Source of the DNA: Nocardia sp. NBC_00508
GTDB lineage: Bacteria; Actinomycetota; Actinomycetes; Mycobacteriales; Mycobacteriaceae
Reading direction: 5' to 3'
Length of the DNA stretch: 64,000 bases
NCBI RefSeq assembly: GCF_036346875.1
Contig: NZ_CP107852.1
Coordinates: 3,100,001 to 3,164,000, forward strand
The notes under the pieces were generated by a model, which was not told the origin of the DNA, ran no database searches, and saw only the letters and a list, made by a program, of their open reading frames with translations. Position 1 is the first letter of the stretch. Each line of letters opens with the position of its first letter. Shown here piece by piece: positions 7,464 through 16,193 of this stretch. The translations under genes were made by a program, and so were the position numbers.

Positions 7464-8273
7464 TCACAGGAACTCGGCCAGGACTTCGTTGAAGGCCTCG
7501 GGTTCCTCGGAGAACGGCACGTGCCCGCTGCGCTCGAAGCGCACCACCTTGGCGTTCGGCACCCGCGCGGCGATCCATACATCGAGTGGACCGGGGAAGA
7601 TCTTGCTCTGCCCTCCGTAGACCAGCAGTGCCGGCACGGTGATCTGCGGCAGCACCGGCCGGAAGTCCGAGAAGGCCATGTCGTACCAGATGGCGCATGC
7701 CGCCGACGTCGGCATCTTGGTGGTCTCCGCGTACACCGCATCGATCACCTCGTCGGACGGTTCTTCCGCGAAGCAGGCGGCGATGAACGGCTTGATCACC
7801 AACGGGCGGGCGTGCCGCACCGCCTGCACGAACACCGCGAGGTCGGTCTGGCTGTAGCCGCCTTGGAGCGGGAAGTCCCACCCTTCCCCGTCGAGGAAAC
7901 GCGGTGACTGATCGACGAATGCCACCGATCGCAGCTTCTCGCACCCGAACTGCTCGACGTAGGCGAAAATCACCGCGGCGCCCATCGACCAGCCCACGAG
8001 GGCCACGTCGTCGAGCGAGAGATGGTCGAGCAGACTGCGGATGTCCCGTGCGTACTGCGCGAGGGTGTGACCGTCCTCGGTCTTGCCGGACGCGCCGTGC
8101 CCGCGCAGGTCGACGTTGATGACCCGATTCCCTTCTGCCAGAGCGGGCACGTTCTGTGCCCAGAAGGTGGTGTTCATCGTCCAGCCGTGAATGAGCACGA
8201 CGGGACGACCGGCGCCGTGATCCTCGTAGTACATCGGCACGCCGTCCGGCAATTCCAGGTAGGGCATCGACAA
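7464..8273 (-). CDS. Alpha/beta-fold hydrolase (haloperoxidase/esterase-like)
   Basis: A 269-residue alpha/beta hydrolase. The oxyanion-hole motif HGWT is near residue 29, the nucleophile elbow GWSMG near 93-97, and the catalytic His in ERSGHVPFSEEPEAF near 250. The full triad looks intact, with the acid likely after VYGGQSKIF. Closest in style to non-heme peroxidase or small-molecule esterase groups; no substrate can be assigned. It is convergent with metZ and divergent from the GAF regulator at 8420, with a palindrome at 8369-8382 in the shared promoter region. Confidence 0.88.
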   Translation of the reverse strand: MSMPYLELPDGVPMYYEDHGAGRPVVLIHGWTMNTTFWAQNVPALAEGNRVINVDLRGHGASGKTEDGHTLAQYARDIRSLLDHLSLDDVALVGWSMGAAVIFAYVEQFGCEKLRSVAFVDQSPRFLDGEGWDFPLQGGYSQTDLAVFVQAVRHARPLVIKPFIAACFAEEPSDEVIDAVYAETTKMPTSAACAIWYDMAFSDFRPVLPQITVPALLVYGGQSKIFPGPLDVWIAARVPNAKVVRFERSGHVPFSEEPEAFNEVLAEFL

Positions 8274-8368
8274 CCTCCAGCTCAGGACAAGTGGTGCTCA
8301 CACGATGGCGTGTCGGCGGTCACGCGGCCAAGCTGACGAGTGGGGGTTGCATAGACGTTGCAGCGCAA

Positions 8369-8382
8369 GACAACCCGTTGTC
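8369..8382. promoter_or_regulatory. Candidate operator between hydrolase and GAF regulator
   Basis: GACAAC-CC-GTTGTC is a perfect 6-2-6 inverted repeat in the 146-bp divergent promoter region. It lies 38 bp upstream of the GAF-regulator start and about 95 bp upstream of the hydrolase start, a position suited to autoregulation or control of both genes. No known factor is matched. Confidence 0.4.
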
Positions 8383-8419
8383 AGGTGGACGTCGACCTGC
8401 CTAGTCTGGTCCGGAAGCC

Positions 8420-9724
8420 ATGACTCGCGCGGCGAGCACCGGCCGGAATATCACGAGGCAAACGCACTTGGTGACAAAGCAGACGCACTTGATGCGCGCC
8501 GACGTGCGCGCCTCATGGGATCGCGCCCAACGTCGCGGCCTGCATCCGGACCGGCATCTCCCGGATGTCGGTCTGAACGGAGACGAGGTCAGGACCTGGC
8601 GCAGGGACCATCGGATGGCCTCGGTGTGGCCGGTGCTGTTCGCGAGCCTGGAGAGTGCGGCGTTCGAGCCGGGCCACGTGCTGTTCGGCGGCGATGCGGA
8701 TGGCCATTTGCTGTGGGTGCAGGGCGATGCCGCGGCCCGAAGGGGGGCGGAGCGGGCCAATCTCGTCCCTGGAGCACGCTGGCACGAGGCCGAGGCGGGC
8801 ACCAATGGTGTCGGCACCGCCCTGACTCTCGGGCGGGCCTTCCAAGTCCGCGGCACCGAACACTACCTATCGGTCGCCGCGGATTTCACCTGCTCGGCCG
8901 CGCCGATCCGGGACCCGGTCAGCGGAGCCGTGATCGGCGTCGTCGACGTCACCTGCAAGCTCCGCAACACGAGTCCGCTTGCGCTGCCGCTGGTTGCGAC
9001 AGCGGCACGGCTCGCCGAGGCGCATCTGCGCGAACTCACCCGGCAGCGCGATGCGGAAATACGGACCCGCTACCTCGATCGAATCCTCAGCCGCGTCGGC
9101 GACCACTGCGCACTGCTATCGCACGAGGGCCGGTTGTTGCATGCGTCTCCGCCTGGGTGGCTGCCCGCGATCTGGCCCGCACCGCTGTCCGAGGGGGAAA
9201 CCGAACTACCCGATGGGCGGCGCGTCGTGCTCGAGCGACTCGCGCCGGGTGGACCGTTTTCCGTCTACGCACTGCCCAAGAGGTATTCCGGCGAACAAGC
9301 CCCGCGAGTGAGTGCGCTGGGACGTCATCGCGCCGTGCTGTGGATGGATGGGGTGGTCCATGACCTCAGTCTCCGGCACAGCGAGCTGGTGGTGCTCCTG
9401 CTCGCCAATCCCGATGGACTGACCGCCGCGGTATTGGCCGAGGAACTGTACGGAAACAACGGAAAAACCGTGACGGTACGCGCGGAGCTCACCCGGCTTC
9501 GACGAATATTCGGATATCGCCTCTCGTCGGACCCCTATCGGCTCGACAGCCGAATCCGGGCCGATTTCCGCCAATTGGAAGCGGACGTCGCGCAGGGTGT
9601 CGTGGGCGATCTGCACGGCAGATATCCGGGGCCTTTGCTGCCGGGATCCAAGGCACCCGGTGTTCGGCGGATACGCGAGCGACTGCACCACCTTTTGGCT
9701 TCTGTTCACCCGTCGATGACGTAG
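8420..9724 (+). CDS. GAF-domain transcriptional regulator with C-terminal DNA-binding region
   Basis: A 434-residue protein. The N-terminal third resembles the sensory part of AcoR-like activators: ASWDRAQRRGLHPDR near residue 30, then a GAF domain (about 70-200) with the EAEAGTNGVGTAL and SVAADFTCSAAPIRDP motifs. There is no AAA+ module. Instead the C-terminus (about 310-400) has a winged-helix-like stretch (LRHSELVVLLLANPDGLTA... VTVRAELTRLRRIFG). It probably senses a small molecule and controls the divergent hydrolase gene. Met25 (8492) is an alternative start because the first 24 residues look non-conserved. Confidence 0.8.
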   Translation: MTRAASTGRNITRQTHLVTKQTHLMRADVRASWDRAQRRGLHPDRHLPDVGLNGDEVRTWRRDHRMASVWPVLFASLESAAFEPGHVLFGGDADGHLLWVQGDAAARRGAERANLVPGARWHEAEAGTNGVGTALTLGRAFQVRGTEHYLSVAADFTCSAAPIRDPVSGAVIGVVDVTCKLRNTSPLALPLVATAARLAEAHLRELTRQRDAEIRTRYLDRILSRVGDHCALLSHEGRLLHASPPGWLPAIWPAPLSEGETELPDGRRVVLERLAPGGPFSVYALPKRYSGEQAPRVSALGRHRAVLWMDGVVHDLSLRHSELVVLLLANPDGLTAAVLAEELYGNNGKTVTVRAELTRLRRIFGYRLSSDPYRLDSRIRADFRQLEADVAQGVVGDLHGRYPGPLLPGSKAPGVRRIRERLHHLLASVHPSMT

Positions 9725-9843
9725 TCGATCTCCATTCCCAATGATGAGGACCGAGTGGCCAAGTCCAAGGGCCACAATTCATCTCGGCACCAGCGCTGGG
9801 CGGGAGGCGTGACGGATGGAGCTCTGGGCAGGCGGAGGTGGTC

Positions 9844-11301
9844 ATGACTAGCGGGGAGGCGGCACAGCTCGCGGACGACGAGGGGGCAGTCGAGAGCGGT
9901 CCCGCCGAGAACGAGCCCGGCGCGCACGGGCCGCCTACGTCGACGGCCGACCAGAAGCAGCACGACATCGCCGGCCAGGCGGCGCGTATTCTCACCGACC
10001 TGGCACGGTATGCGCCGGGTGGTCCCACCGGGACGCCGGCGTCGGGCACACGTACACAAGCCGTTTCATCGCCGGGTACACCCGCCGCCCCCAACGGTGT
10101 GCAATCGCCGCCACCCACCGGCACCGTGGCACCGGCATCCCACGGCGCCGTGCCACCCCCTCCTGGTGGTGTCGTGTCACCACCGCAGGGCACCCCGGCG
10201 CCATCCGGCACTCCTGCACCGGCCGAGGCGCCGCCACCGCCCGGGATCGATCCGGAGACCATCGCGAGTCTCGCACCCATGGCCATGATGGCACTTCCTA
10301 TGTTGGCGTCGGCGCTGTCCGGCCTCGCAGGCGGTGGATCAGGCGCGCCATCAGGTGGTTCCGTACCCACCGCTGCCGAACCCGGCGCCGCCGCGCTGTC
10401 CCCGGAAGCACAGCAGGCGTTGAAAGCCTTGAAAACCTTGGCAGCCATGTATGGCACCGACGGCACCGCGTCGGGCACCAACAGCCTGGGATCGGGAACG
10501 GGTGGAATCGGGGGATCCGGCGCGGGAGCGACCGCGATCAAGGCGAGGGCGCTGTTCCAGAAGAACGCCGCGAGAGCATTCAACACGCTCGACAACGAAC
10601 TCGCGCGATACATCTCCCGCCTCTCCGGTTCGAACAAGACCGACCGGAAAGCGGTGATCCGGCTGGTGCGCGACGTCAACGTTCAACTGGCCGAACTCGG
10701 TCCCGCCGCCTACACCAAAGAAGGCCAGCGGAAAGCACACCAGATACTCACGGAGGCATTGCGAAAGGCTCAAGCCATCGTCCGTGGCGGCCAGGCCAAC
10801 GCGACCGAAACCGCCGCGATGGTGAATCGGCTCACCGCCCAATATCTCAATGCCCTCGCCGGAAAACGAACACAGCTGGCCGGCGCATTGCCGGGTAGTG
10901 GCCGACCCCGATCGCCCCTCGATCCGGGGAGATACCGAATCAGCTCGCATTTCGGCCCCCGTGGCGGCAAGCATCACGGCGGACTCGATATGGCGGCTCC
11001 CGCTGGTACGCCCATCTACGCCGCCACCGGTGGCACAGTCGTCAAGGCGGGCAACTACGGCGGTGGCTTCGGCTACCAGGTGCGCATCCGATCCGCCGAC
11101 GGCACCGAGACGATCTACGCTCACCAGACCCCGGGCAGCATCCGGGTCAGAGCCGGCGATCGAATCCCCGCGGGCACCATGATCGGGGCCGTCGGGTCCA
11201 CCGGCAATTCCACCGGCCCCCACTTGCACTACGAAGTGCGGCGCAACGGACAGCCCGTCGAGCCCATCGCCTATCTGGCGTCGCAGGGCGTCCGAGTGTG
11301 A
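9844..11301 (+). CDS. M23-family (LytM-like) peptidoglycan endopeptidase with Pro-rich N-terminal half
   Basis: About 485 residues. The first half is acidic then Pro/Thr/Gly-rich, with a hydrophobic stretch (LAPMAMMALPMLASALSGLAGG, about 142-165). A helical region (about 245-330, RKAVIRLVRDVNVQLAELG) resembles DUF4226 of actinobacterial cell-surface proteins. The C-terminus is a complete M23 domain with HHGGLD (zinc ligands HxxxD) and PHLHYEV (HxH), so a zinc enzyme cutting peptide bridges of the wall is expected. No normal signal peptide is visible, so export may use another route such as type VII secretion. ATG 9844 follows a GGAGG at 9835; a GTG at 9838 is also possible. Confidence 0.88.
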   Translation: MTSGEAAQLADDEGAVESGPAENEPGAHGPPTSTADQKQHDIAGQAARILTDLARYAPGGPTGTPASGTRTQAVSSPGTPAAPNGVQSPPPTGTVAPASHGAVPPPPGGVVSPPQGTPAPSGTPAPAEAPPPPGIDPETIASLAPMAMMALPMLASALSGLAGGGSGAPSGGSVPTAAEPGAAALSPEAQQALKALKTLAAMYGTDGTASGTNSLGSGTGGIGGSGAGATAIKARALFQKNAARAFNTLDNELARYISRLSGSNKTDRKAVIRLVRDVNVQLAELGPAAYTKEGQRKAHQILTEALRKAQAIVRGGQANATETAAMVNRLTAQYLNALAGKRTQLAGALPGSGRPRSPLDPGRYRISSHFGPRGGKHHGGLDMAAPAGTPIYAATGGTVVKAGNYGGGFGYQVRIRSADGTETIYAHQTPGSIRVRAGDRIPAGTMIGAVGSTGNSTGPHLHYEVRRNGQPVEPIAYLASQGVRV

Positions 11302-11414
11302 CCGGGGCTCGTCCTTCCAGCGTTGTTGTCCTACTGTCAATACATCTCCCGGTGGCCGCTGGGAGGACGCACCGGCTGACGGTGTGCTGGATCAACGACG
11401 AACCGAGGTAAGGC

Positions 11415-12512
11415 GTGAGCATGCCATCCACCGCCGAGCAGGGCCCGCTCGCGGGCATCAAGGTCATCGAGTTGGCCGGTATCGGCCCCGGTCCGCACGC
11501 GGCGCTGCTGCTCGCCGATCTGGGCGCCGACGTGGTGCGGGTGCAGCGCCGTGGTCAGCTGCCCGGCGGGTTCGACCGGCCGCAGTTGCGCGGCCGGACC
11601 ATCGTCGAGGCCGACCTCAAGGACCCGGCGGACATCGAGAAGGTGCTCCGGCTGGTCGAGAAAGCGGACGTACTGATCGAGGGCTTTCGCCCCGGCGTCA
11701 CCGAGCGGATGGGCCTGGGGCCGGACGACGCGCTCGCCCGCAACCCCCGCCTGGTCTACGGCCGGATGACCGGCTGGGGCCAGCAGGGGCCACTGGCCGA
11801 TCGCGCCGGACACGACATCAACTACATCTCCATCACCGGGGTGCTGCACGCCATCGGCCGCAAAGGCGAACGTCCGGTCCCGCCGCTGAACATGGTGGGC
11901 GACTTCGGCGGCGGCTCGATGTTCCTGGTGTTCGGCGTCCTCGCCGCACTGGTCGAGCGGCAGACCTCGGGCAAGGGCCAGGTGATCGACGCGGCCATGG
12001 TCGATGGCGCCCTTGCCCTTTCGCACATGATCTGGGGCATGCGCGGCTCCCGCGCCTGGTCCGATGAGCGCGGCGTGAACCTGCTCGACACGGGGATGTC
12101 GTTCTACGACACCTACGAAACCTCCGACGGCAAATATATGGCGGTCGGCGCGATCGAACCGCAGTTCTATGCGCAACTGCTCGCCGGGCTGGAGATCGAC
12201 CAGGAAGGATTGCCGTTCCAGCTCGACCCCACGGGTCAGGACACGCTGAAGAAGCTTTTCGCCGAACGCTTCCGGACCAGGACGCGGGACCAGTGGACGG
12301 AGATCTTCATCGGCACCGACGCGTGCGTCTCGCCCGTGCTCACCTTCGAGGAGGCGACGGCCAACGAGCACATCGCCGCTCGCGGCTCGCTGCTGGAGTT
12401 GGAGAACATCACCCAGCACGCCCCGGCGCCGCGCTTCTCGCGCACGCCGAACGGGGTACCCACCCCGCCACCGACCACGGCCACGCCCATCGAGTCGGTC
12501 TGGGTCGGCTGA
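11415..12512 (+). CDS. mcr: Alpha-methylacyl-CoA racemase (CaiB/BaiF CoA-transferase family)
   Basis: A 365-residue class III CoA-transferase fold protein closely resembling mycobacterial Mcr. It has the N-terminal VIELAGIGPGPHAALLLADLGADVVRV, the catalytic His/Asp segment AGHDINYISITGVLHAIG (about 132-150), NMVGDFGGGSMFL and the later VGAIEPQFYAQLL with the conserved Glu. It inverts the 2-methyl centre of branched acyl-CoAs so that beta-oxidation of methyl-branched and sterol side chains can proceed. The GTG at 11415 follows a short GAGGTAAGG. It stands alone, followed by a terminator-like hairpin. Confidence 0.92.
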   Translation: MSMPSTAEQGPLAGIKVIELAGIGPGPHAALLLADLGADVVRVQRRGQLPGGFDRPQLRGRTIVEADLKDPADIEKVLRLVEKADVLIEGFRPGVTERMGLGPDDALARNPRLVYGRMTGWGQQGPLADRAGHDINYISITGVLHAIGRKGERPVPPLNMVGDFGGGSMFLVFGVLAALVERQTSGKGQVIDAAMVDGALALSHMIWGMRGSRAWSDERGVNLLDTGMSFYDTYETSDGKYMAVGAIEPQFYAQLLAGLEIDQEGLPFQLDPTGQDTLKKLFAERFRTRTRDQWTEIFIGTDACVSPVLTFEEATANEHIAARGSLLELENITQHAPAPRFSRTPNGVPTPPPTTATPIESVWVG

Positions 12513-12518
12513 GCGCGA

Positions 12519-12568
12519 GGCGGGATGTCGCACGGAGACTCTCCCGCGTGTCGCCGCGATATCCCGCC
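12519..12568. terminator. Hairpin after mcr
   Basis: GGCGGGAT (12519-12526) pairs perfectly with ATCCCGCC (12561-12568), with further pairing possible in the 34-nt loop. It begins a few bases after the mcr stop. There is no clear T-tract, as is common for actinobacterial terminators. Confidence 0.5.
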
Positions 12569-12904
12569 GCCTGCGAATAGTTCAAATTTGCAACAAACCA
12601 ACCGGTTCGACAGTGTGGCACTGTGCCTGCAATACTGTCCGCGAGCAGGCGGCTTTCGAGCGCAGCTGAATTCACTGGACGCGATCCGGTCCGCTTCTTG
12701 ACCGCCAGCTCGAGTTGGAGGCCTCGACGCCGTGCGGCCTTCCGCACGCCGACCGAGCACGACGAGGGCCAGCCCCGAGGGGTGGCCGGCCCATCGTGCC
12801 CGGCGGCGGTCGGAGGGAAAGCCCCGCCGGCGGAGGCCCTCCCCCCGGATCGGCGCGTCGATGGTCGTCTCGCGCCCATGGCCGCGCCGACCGGCGAACT
12901 CCGT
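12569..12904. other. Intergenic region between convergent mcr and MocR genes
   Basis: The first 100 bases are unusually AT-rich for this genome (ATAGTTCAAATTTGCAACAAACC) and contain CAGTGTGGCACTGTG, a short inverted repeat. The rest is GC-rich with no frame that I can support as a gene. Complementary CCGGCGG/CCGCCGG-type stretches around 12800-12835 could end transcription of the MocR gene. Confidence 0.4.
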
Positions 12905-14410
12905 TCAGTAGCAGGTCAGAGGCGTCAACGGATCGGCGGCGCGCGGCGTCAGCGCCGCATAGGCGGACGCAATGGCCTTGACCGCCAATCGCAAGTCGGA
13001 TTCCCGGTGCGTGAACGGCAACCGCAGGAACCGTTCGAACGCGCCCTGCACGCCGAATCTCGGCCCTGCCGCGAGCAATACGCCGTGATTGGGAGCGGTG
13101 GCGGCCAGCGCCGTCGACACCGAGGTGGGCAGCTGCGCCCACACCGACATACCGCCCGCACCGACGGTGACGCGCCAATCCGGCAGCTCTTCGGCGAGCG
13201 CATCGAGCAGAGCGGCCCGCTGCGAACGCAATTGGTCCCGGCGACGGTCGAGGATGGTGTCGGCGTGCTCGAGCAGATGCACAGTGGCCAGCTGGTCCAT
13301 CACCGGCGTGCCGAGGTCGACCGTGGAGCGGATGCCGAGCAGCTTGGTGATCAGCGCCTGGTTGGTGCGAATCCAGCCGACGCGCAGACCGCCCCAGAAC
13401 GACTTCGAGGCCGAGCCGATCGTGACGATCTCGGCGCCCTTCGCGAAGCTCGCGACCGGAGGCGGCGGGTCGGTGGCGCCCAGTCCCAGATCCGCCATGG
13501 ACTCGTCGATCACCACGGTCATCCTGGTTTCCCGCGCGATGGCGGCCAGGTCGGCGCGGCCCTCGGCATCGAGCAGCAGGCCGGTGGGGTTGTTGTAATC
13601 CGGCACCAGGTAGGCCAGCGTCGCCGCGGTTTGCCGTGCCGCGCTGCGGATTCCGTCGAGATCCCAGCCGCCCGCTGGATCGTCCGGGCGCAACGGCACC
13701 GGCACCGGGCGCGCACCGACGTCGCGAATCGCCTCGATGGCGTTCGGATAGGTCGGATGGTCGATGAGGACACGGGCGGCGGGAGCGGTGAGCACGTTCA
13801 GCAGCAGGCGCATGCCGTGCTGGGCGCCGAGCGTGACGAGGATCTGCTCGGGCTCGGTCGGCAGGCCGCGCGCGGTGTAGCGCCGGGCGATCGCCTCGCG
13901 CAGCGCCAGCACACCGACGGGGTCCATGCCGTGCGTGCCGAGGTAGGCCGGAATCCCTGCCAAGGCAGCGGAATACGCGTCCTGCATCTCGAGCGGGGCG
14001 GCCATGGCGGCGTAGGTCATATCGACGGTGGGCAGCTCGGGCGAGCCCATCATGGCCAGAATGCTCCTGGCCGGCTTGATGCCGTCGTGCTGCACGTCGC
14101 GTGGCAGCGCCACGGTGCTGCGCGAGCCCTGCCTGCTGATCAGGTAGCCGTGCTCGCGCAGCAGGGAGTAGGTGGACGTGATGGTGGTGCGACTGACGCC
14201 GAGCGTGGTGGCGAGGTCGCGTTCGCTGGGCAACGCGACGCCGAGCGGTGCGCGACCATCGTGGATCAGCAGCCGGATGCCTTCGGCGAGCGCCAGATAT
14301 GCCGGACGCGCGGACCGCCGCCCAGCGGAATCCGGTTCGCCATTGTGGGCGTTCCGCCAGCCGCCCAGATCGCGGGACAGACTGCCCGCACCGATCACTC
14401 TCGTTACCAT
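12905..14410 (-). CDS. MocR-type regulator: GntR winged helix fused to PLP aminotransferase domain
   Basis: A 501-residue protein. The N-terminal GntR helix-turn-helix (about 40-105: LPSERDLATTLGVSRTTITSTY) is followed by a fold-I aminotransferase domain with VPDYNNPTG (about 275), a DESMADLGLG region and the cofactor-lysine motif TIGSASKSFWGGLRVGW (about 320). MocR proteins use PLP or PLP adducts as ligands and rarely act as enzymes. Members often sit divergent from the gene they control; here the divergent neighbour is a small membrane protein (14473-14748). Target and ligand are unknown. Confidence 0.93.
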   Translation of the reverse strand: MVTRVIGAGSLSRDLGGWRNAHNGEPDSAGRRSARPAYLALAEGIRLLIHDGRAPLGVALPSERDLATTLGVSRTTITSTYSLLREHGYLISRQGSRSTVALPRDVQHDGIKPARSILAMMGSPELPTVDMTYAAMAAPLEMQDAYSAALAGIPAYLGTHGMDPVGVLALREAIARRYTARGLPTEPEQILVTLGAQHGMRLLLNVLTAPAARVLIDHPTYPNAIEAIRDVGARPVPVPLRPDDPAGGWDLDGIRSAARQTAATLAYLVPDYNNPTGLLLDAEGRADLAAIARETRMTVVIDESMADLGLGATDPPPPVASFAKGAEIVTIGSASKSFWGGLRVGWIRTNQALITKLLGIRSTVDLGTPVMDQLATVHLLEHADTILDRRRDQLRSQRAALLDALAEELPDWRVTVGAGGMSVWAQLPTSVSTALAATAPNHGVLLAAGPRFGVQGAFERFLRLPFTHRESDLRLAVKAIASAYAALTPRAADPLTPLTCY

Positions 14411-14472
14411 GCGGTCCAGTATCGACCGATTGGATATTTCTTGGCAAGGCCAGTCGAGCGCACCCTGGCAAA

Positions 14473-14748
14473 ATGACCGCCCTCGCCAGCTTGTGCACAG
14501 TCGCCGTCTTCAGCTTCCTGATCTATCGCTTCGCGCCGCGACCCTACGAGCGCGCCTTTCGTCTCGAACGCTTCCATCCGGGCACACCGATGTCGGACGA
14601 ACCCCTCTCGTACTACGATGACCAGCGGCGATACTCCGATCTCGCCGCGATCTACGGTCGCAGCGACATACCGGATCCCGAGCTGCCCATGGTGGCGCGA
14701 CCAACACAGCGACGTCTCCGCACCAACAAGACAGCCAGTTTGTCATAA
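14473..14748 (+). CDS. Small hypothetical membrane-anchored protein
   Basis: A 91-residue frame starting at the ATG at 14473. It has one N-terminal hydrophobic segment (LASLCTVAVFSFLIYRFAP) followed by a charged, Tyr/Arg-rich cytoplasmic-type tail. I recognise no family. The ribosome site is weak and the frame is divergent from the MocR gene by 62 bp, the place where a MocR target often lies. It could be a real small gene or a chance frame; similar membrane-plus-charged-tail architecture favours a real gene. Confidence 0.45.
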   Translation: MTALASLCTVAVFSFLIYRFAPRPYERAFRLERFHPGTPMSDEPLSYYDDQRRYSDLAAIYGRSDIPDPELPMVARPTQRRLRTNKTASLS

Positions 14749-14797
14749 CTGGACTGATCATTGCGAACTTGTCGGTCCCTAGGTGCAGACTTGGCTC

Positions 14798-15448
14798 ATG
14801 AGTGACGCCACGCGCCACGCCCTCATGGCTCGCACGGCAGCAGAGGCCACCGGCTCCGCCACGAAGCCCGTGGCCTCCGGCCGCCCGGCGGCCGCGCTCC
14901 CTGTCGCGGCGGCGCTGTTCGATACCGCGATCGGCTGCTGTGCGATCGCGTGGAGCGGCGAAGGAGTGATCCGATTCCAGCTCCCCGAGGCAAGCCCGGC
15001 CGCTACTCGCATGCGCATTACGCGCTCTCGCACCGGACACCTGGACGAAGAAATCCACGAGGACGCGCCCACCCAGGTCATCGCCGAGGCCATCGCGGGC
15101 ATTCGCACCCATCTAGCGGGCAGGCTCGACGATCTGCGCTGGATCCCCGTGGACACCACCGGAATTCCGGCGTTCCACCGCGCCGTCTACGCCGTGACGC
15201 GTGCCATCGATCCCGGCCACACCCTCAGCTACGGCCAAGTCGCCGAACGGGTCGGCGCGCCGGGCGCCGCGCAGGCCGTCGGACAGGCACTGGGCCGCAA
15301 CCCGATTCCGCTGATCATCCCGTGCCATCGGGTGCTCGCGGCTGACCACGCGCTGCACGGATTCTCCGCGCCCGGCGGACTCGACACCAAGCAACGACTT
15401 TTGACCATCGAGCGCACACCGGGATTCGGCGAGCCGACCCTGTTCTGA
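14798..15448 (+). CDS. ogt: Methylated-DNA--protein-cysteine methyltransferase (Ogt type)
   Basis: A 216-residue protein with the DNA alkyltransferase core: SYGQVAERVGAPGAAQAVG, the Asn-hinge GRNPIP, the acceptor-Cys motif PCHRV (about 180) and GFSAPGGLDTKQRLLTIE. It removes methyl groups from O6-methylguanine irreversibly. The residue usually Arg in the RAVG helix (the arginine finger that flips the base) is Gln here. The N-terminal 50 residues are longer than in typical Ogt. I chose the ATG at 14798; an in-frame GTG at 14783 would add five residues. Confidence 0.9.
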   Translation: MSDATRHALMARTAAEATGSATKPVASGRPAAALPVAAALFDTAIGCCAIAWSGEGVIRFQLPEASPAATRMRITRSRTGHLDEEIHEDAPTQVIAEAIAGIRTHLAGRLDDLRWIPVDTTGIPAFHRAVYAVTRAIDPGHTLSYGQVAERVGAPGAAQAVGQALGRNPIPLIIPCHRVLAADHALHGFSAPGGLDTKQRLLTIERTPGFGEPTLF

Positions 15449-15543
15449 ACCAGCGTCTGCGGGTCGGGCCGCGCAGAAGGGCCGTGGACCTGCAGCTCCC
15501 ACGGGTAAGGCCCCCCACAGTCACACCGGCCCAACCCCCGTTT

Positions 15544-15905
15544 CGAGCGAAGCGAGACCGAGCATTCCCGTCCGCGGCCCGGCTCGCGTCCGAGCGGCCG
15601 CCGCGTCCGCGACGAAGTCGCCAGCGGTAGACACCCAGCCGCTAGCGATGAAGTGCGGCACACCCTGACGCCGCAGTCGCCGACCCACGCAACTACTCGG
15701 CCCCACCCCCGTTTTCGAGCGAAGCGAGACCAAGCATTGCCCGTTCGCGGCCCGGCTCGCGTCCGAGCGGCCGCCGCGTCCGCGACGAAGTCGCCAGCGG
15801 CGGTCGCTCGGACGCGAGCCACAAACACAGCCGCGAACACGCAGCGCCGCAGGCGCGGCCAAACAAACACAGCCGCGAACACGCAGCGCCGCAGGCGCTG
15901 CCAAA
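15544..15905. repeat. Composite GC-rich intergenic repeats
   Basis: Two diverged copies of a block of about 110 bp start at CGAGCGAAGCGAGACC (15544 and 15716, 172 bp apart) and run through GCGGCCCGGCTCGCGTCC to CGACGAAGTCGCCAGCGG. They are followed by two near-identical 42-bp tandem units at 15822 and 15864 (CAAACACAGCCGCGAACACG start), which run right up to the TAG of the lipoprotein gene at 15906. 42 bp is a multiple of three, so long repetitive frames appear on both strands, but none has a ribosome site. No other feature is seen between 15449 and 15905. Confidence 0.75.
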
Positions 15906-16187
15906 CTAATCGATCGGATGTTCGCGGTAGAAATCGCAGGCTTCGCCGGTGATGTAGCCGTCCGCGCAGCCGAAGTACGTCTGGATGCACGCGTTCGTCG
16001 AGCAACCTAGTTCGATCAGCCGCTGCCTGATCCTGGCATTGCGTTCCGCCGGAGTCTCCGTCTTCGGCGGCGCCACCGTCACCGAAGGCCGTGCCGAACT
16101 GGTGACCGGTCCCGGCTGTCCGTCCGAGCACCCGGCGACCAAGGCGACACCGACCGCTACCACAGACGCCATAACGATTGATCGCAC
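15906..16187 (-). CDS. Small secreted lipoprotein
   Basis: A 93-residue protein with a short Arg-containing N-terminus, a hydrophobic stretch and the lipobox VAGC (Cys about 20), so it should be lipidated and held on the outer face of the membrane. The mature part is Pro/Thr-rich, then has a compact domain with four Cys (LGCSTNACIQTYFGCADG...ACDFYREHPID), probably two disulfides. No known function. It starts 6 bp after the stop of the LAL regulator gene (16194-18797) and is probably co-transcribed with it. Confidence 0.75.
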   Translation of the reverse strand: MRSIVMASVVAVGVALVAGCSDGQPGPVTSSARPSVTVAPPKTETPAERNARIRQRLIELGCSTNACIQTYFGCADGYITGEACDFYREHPID

Positions 16188-16193
16188 GGCGAT

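Noticed and set aside
12672..14498. 608-residue frame antisense or out of frame with the MocR gene
   Set aside because: Arg/Ala-rich shadow of the MocR gene with no family motif; the overlapping frame has intact GntR and aminotransferase signatures.
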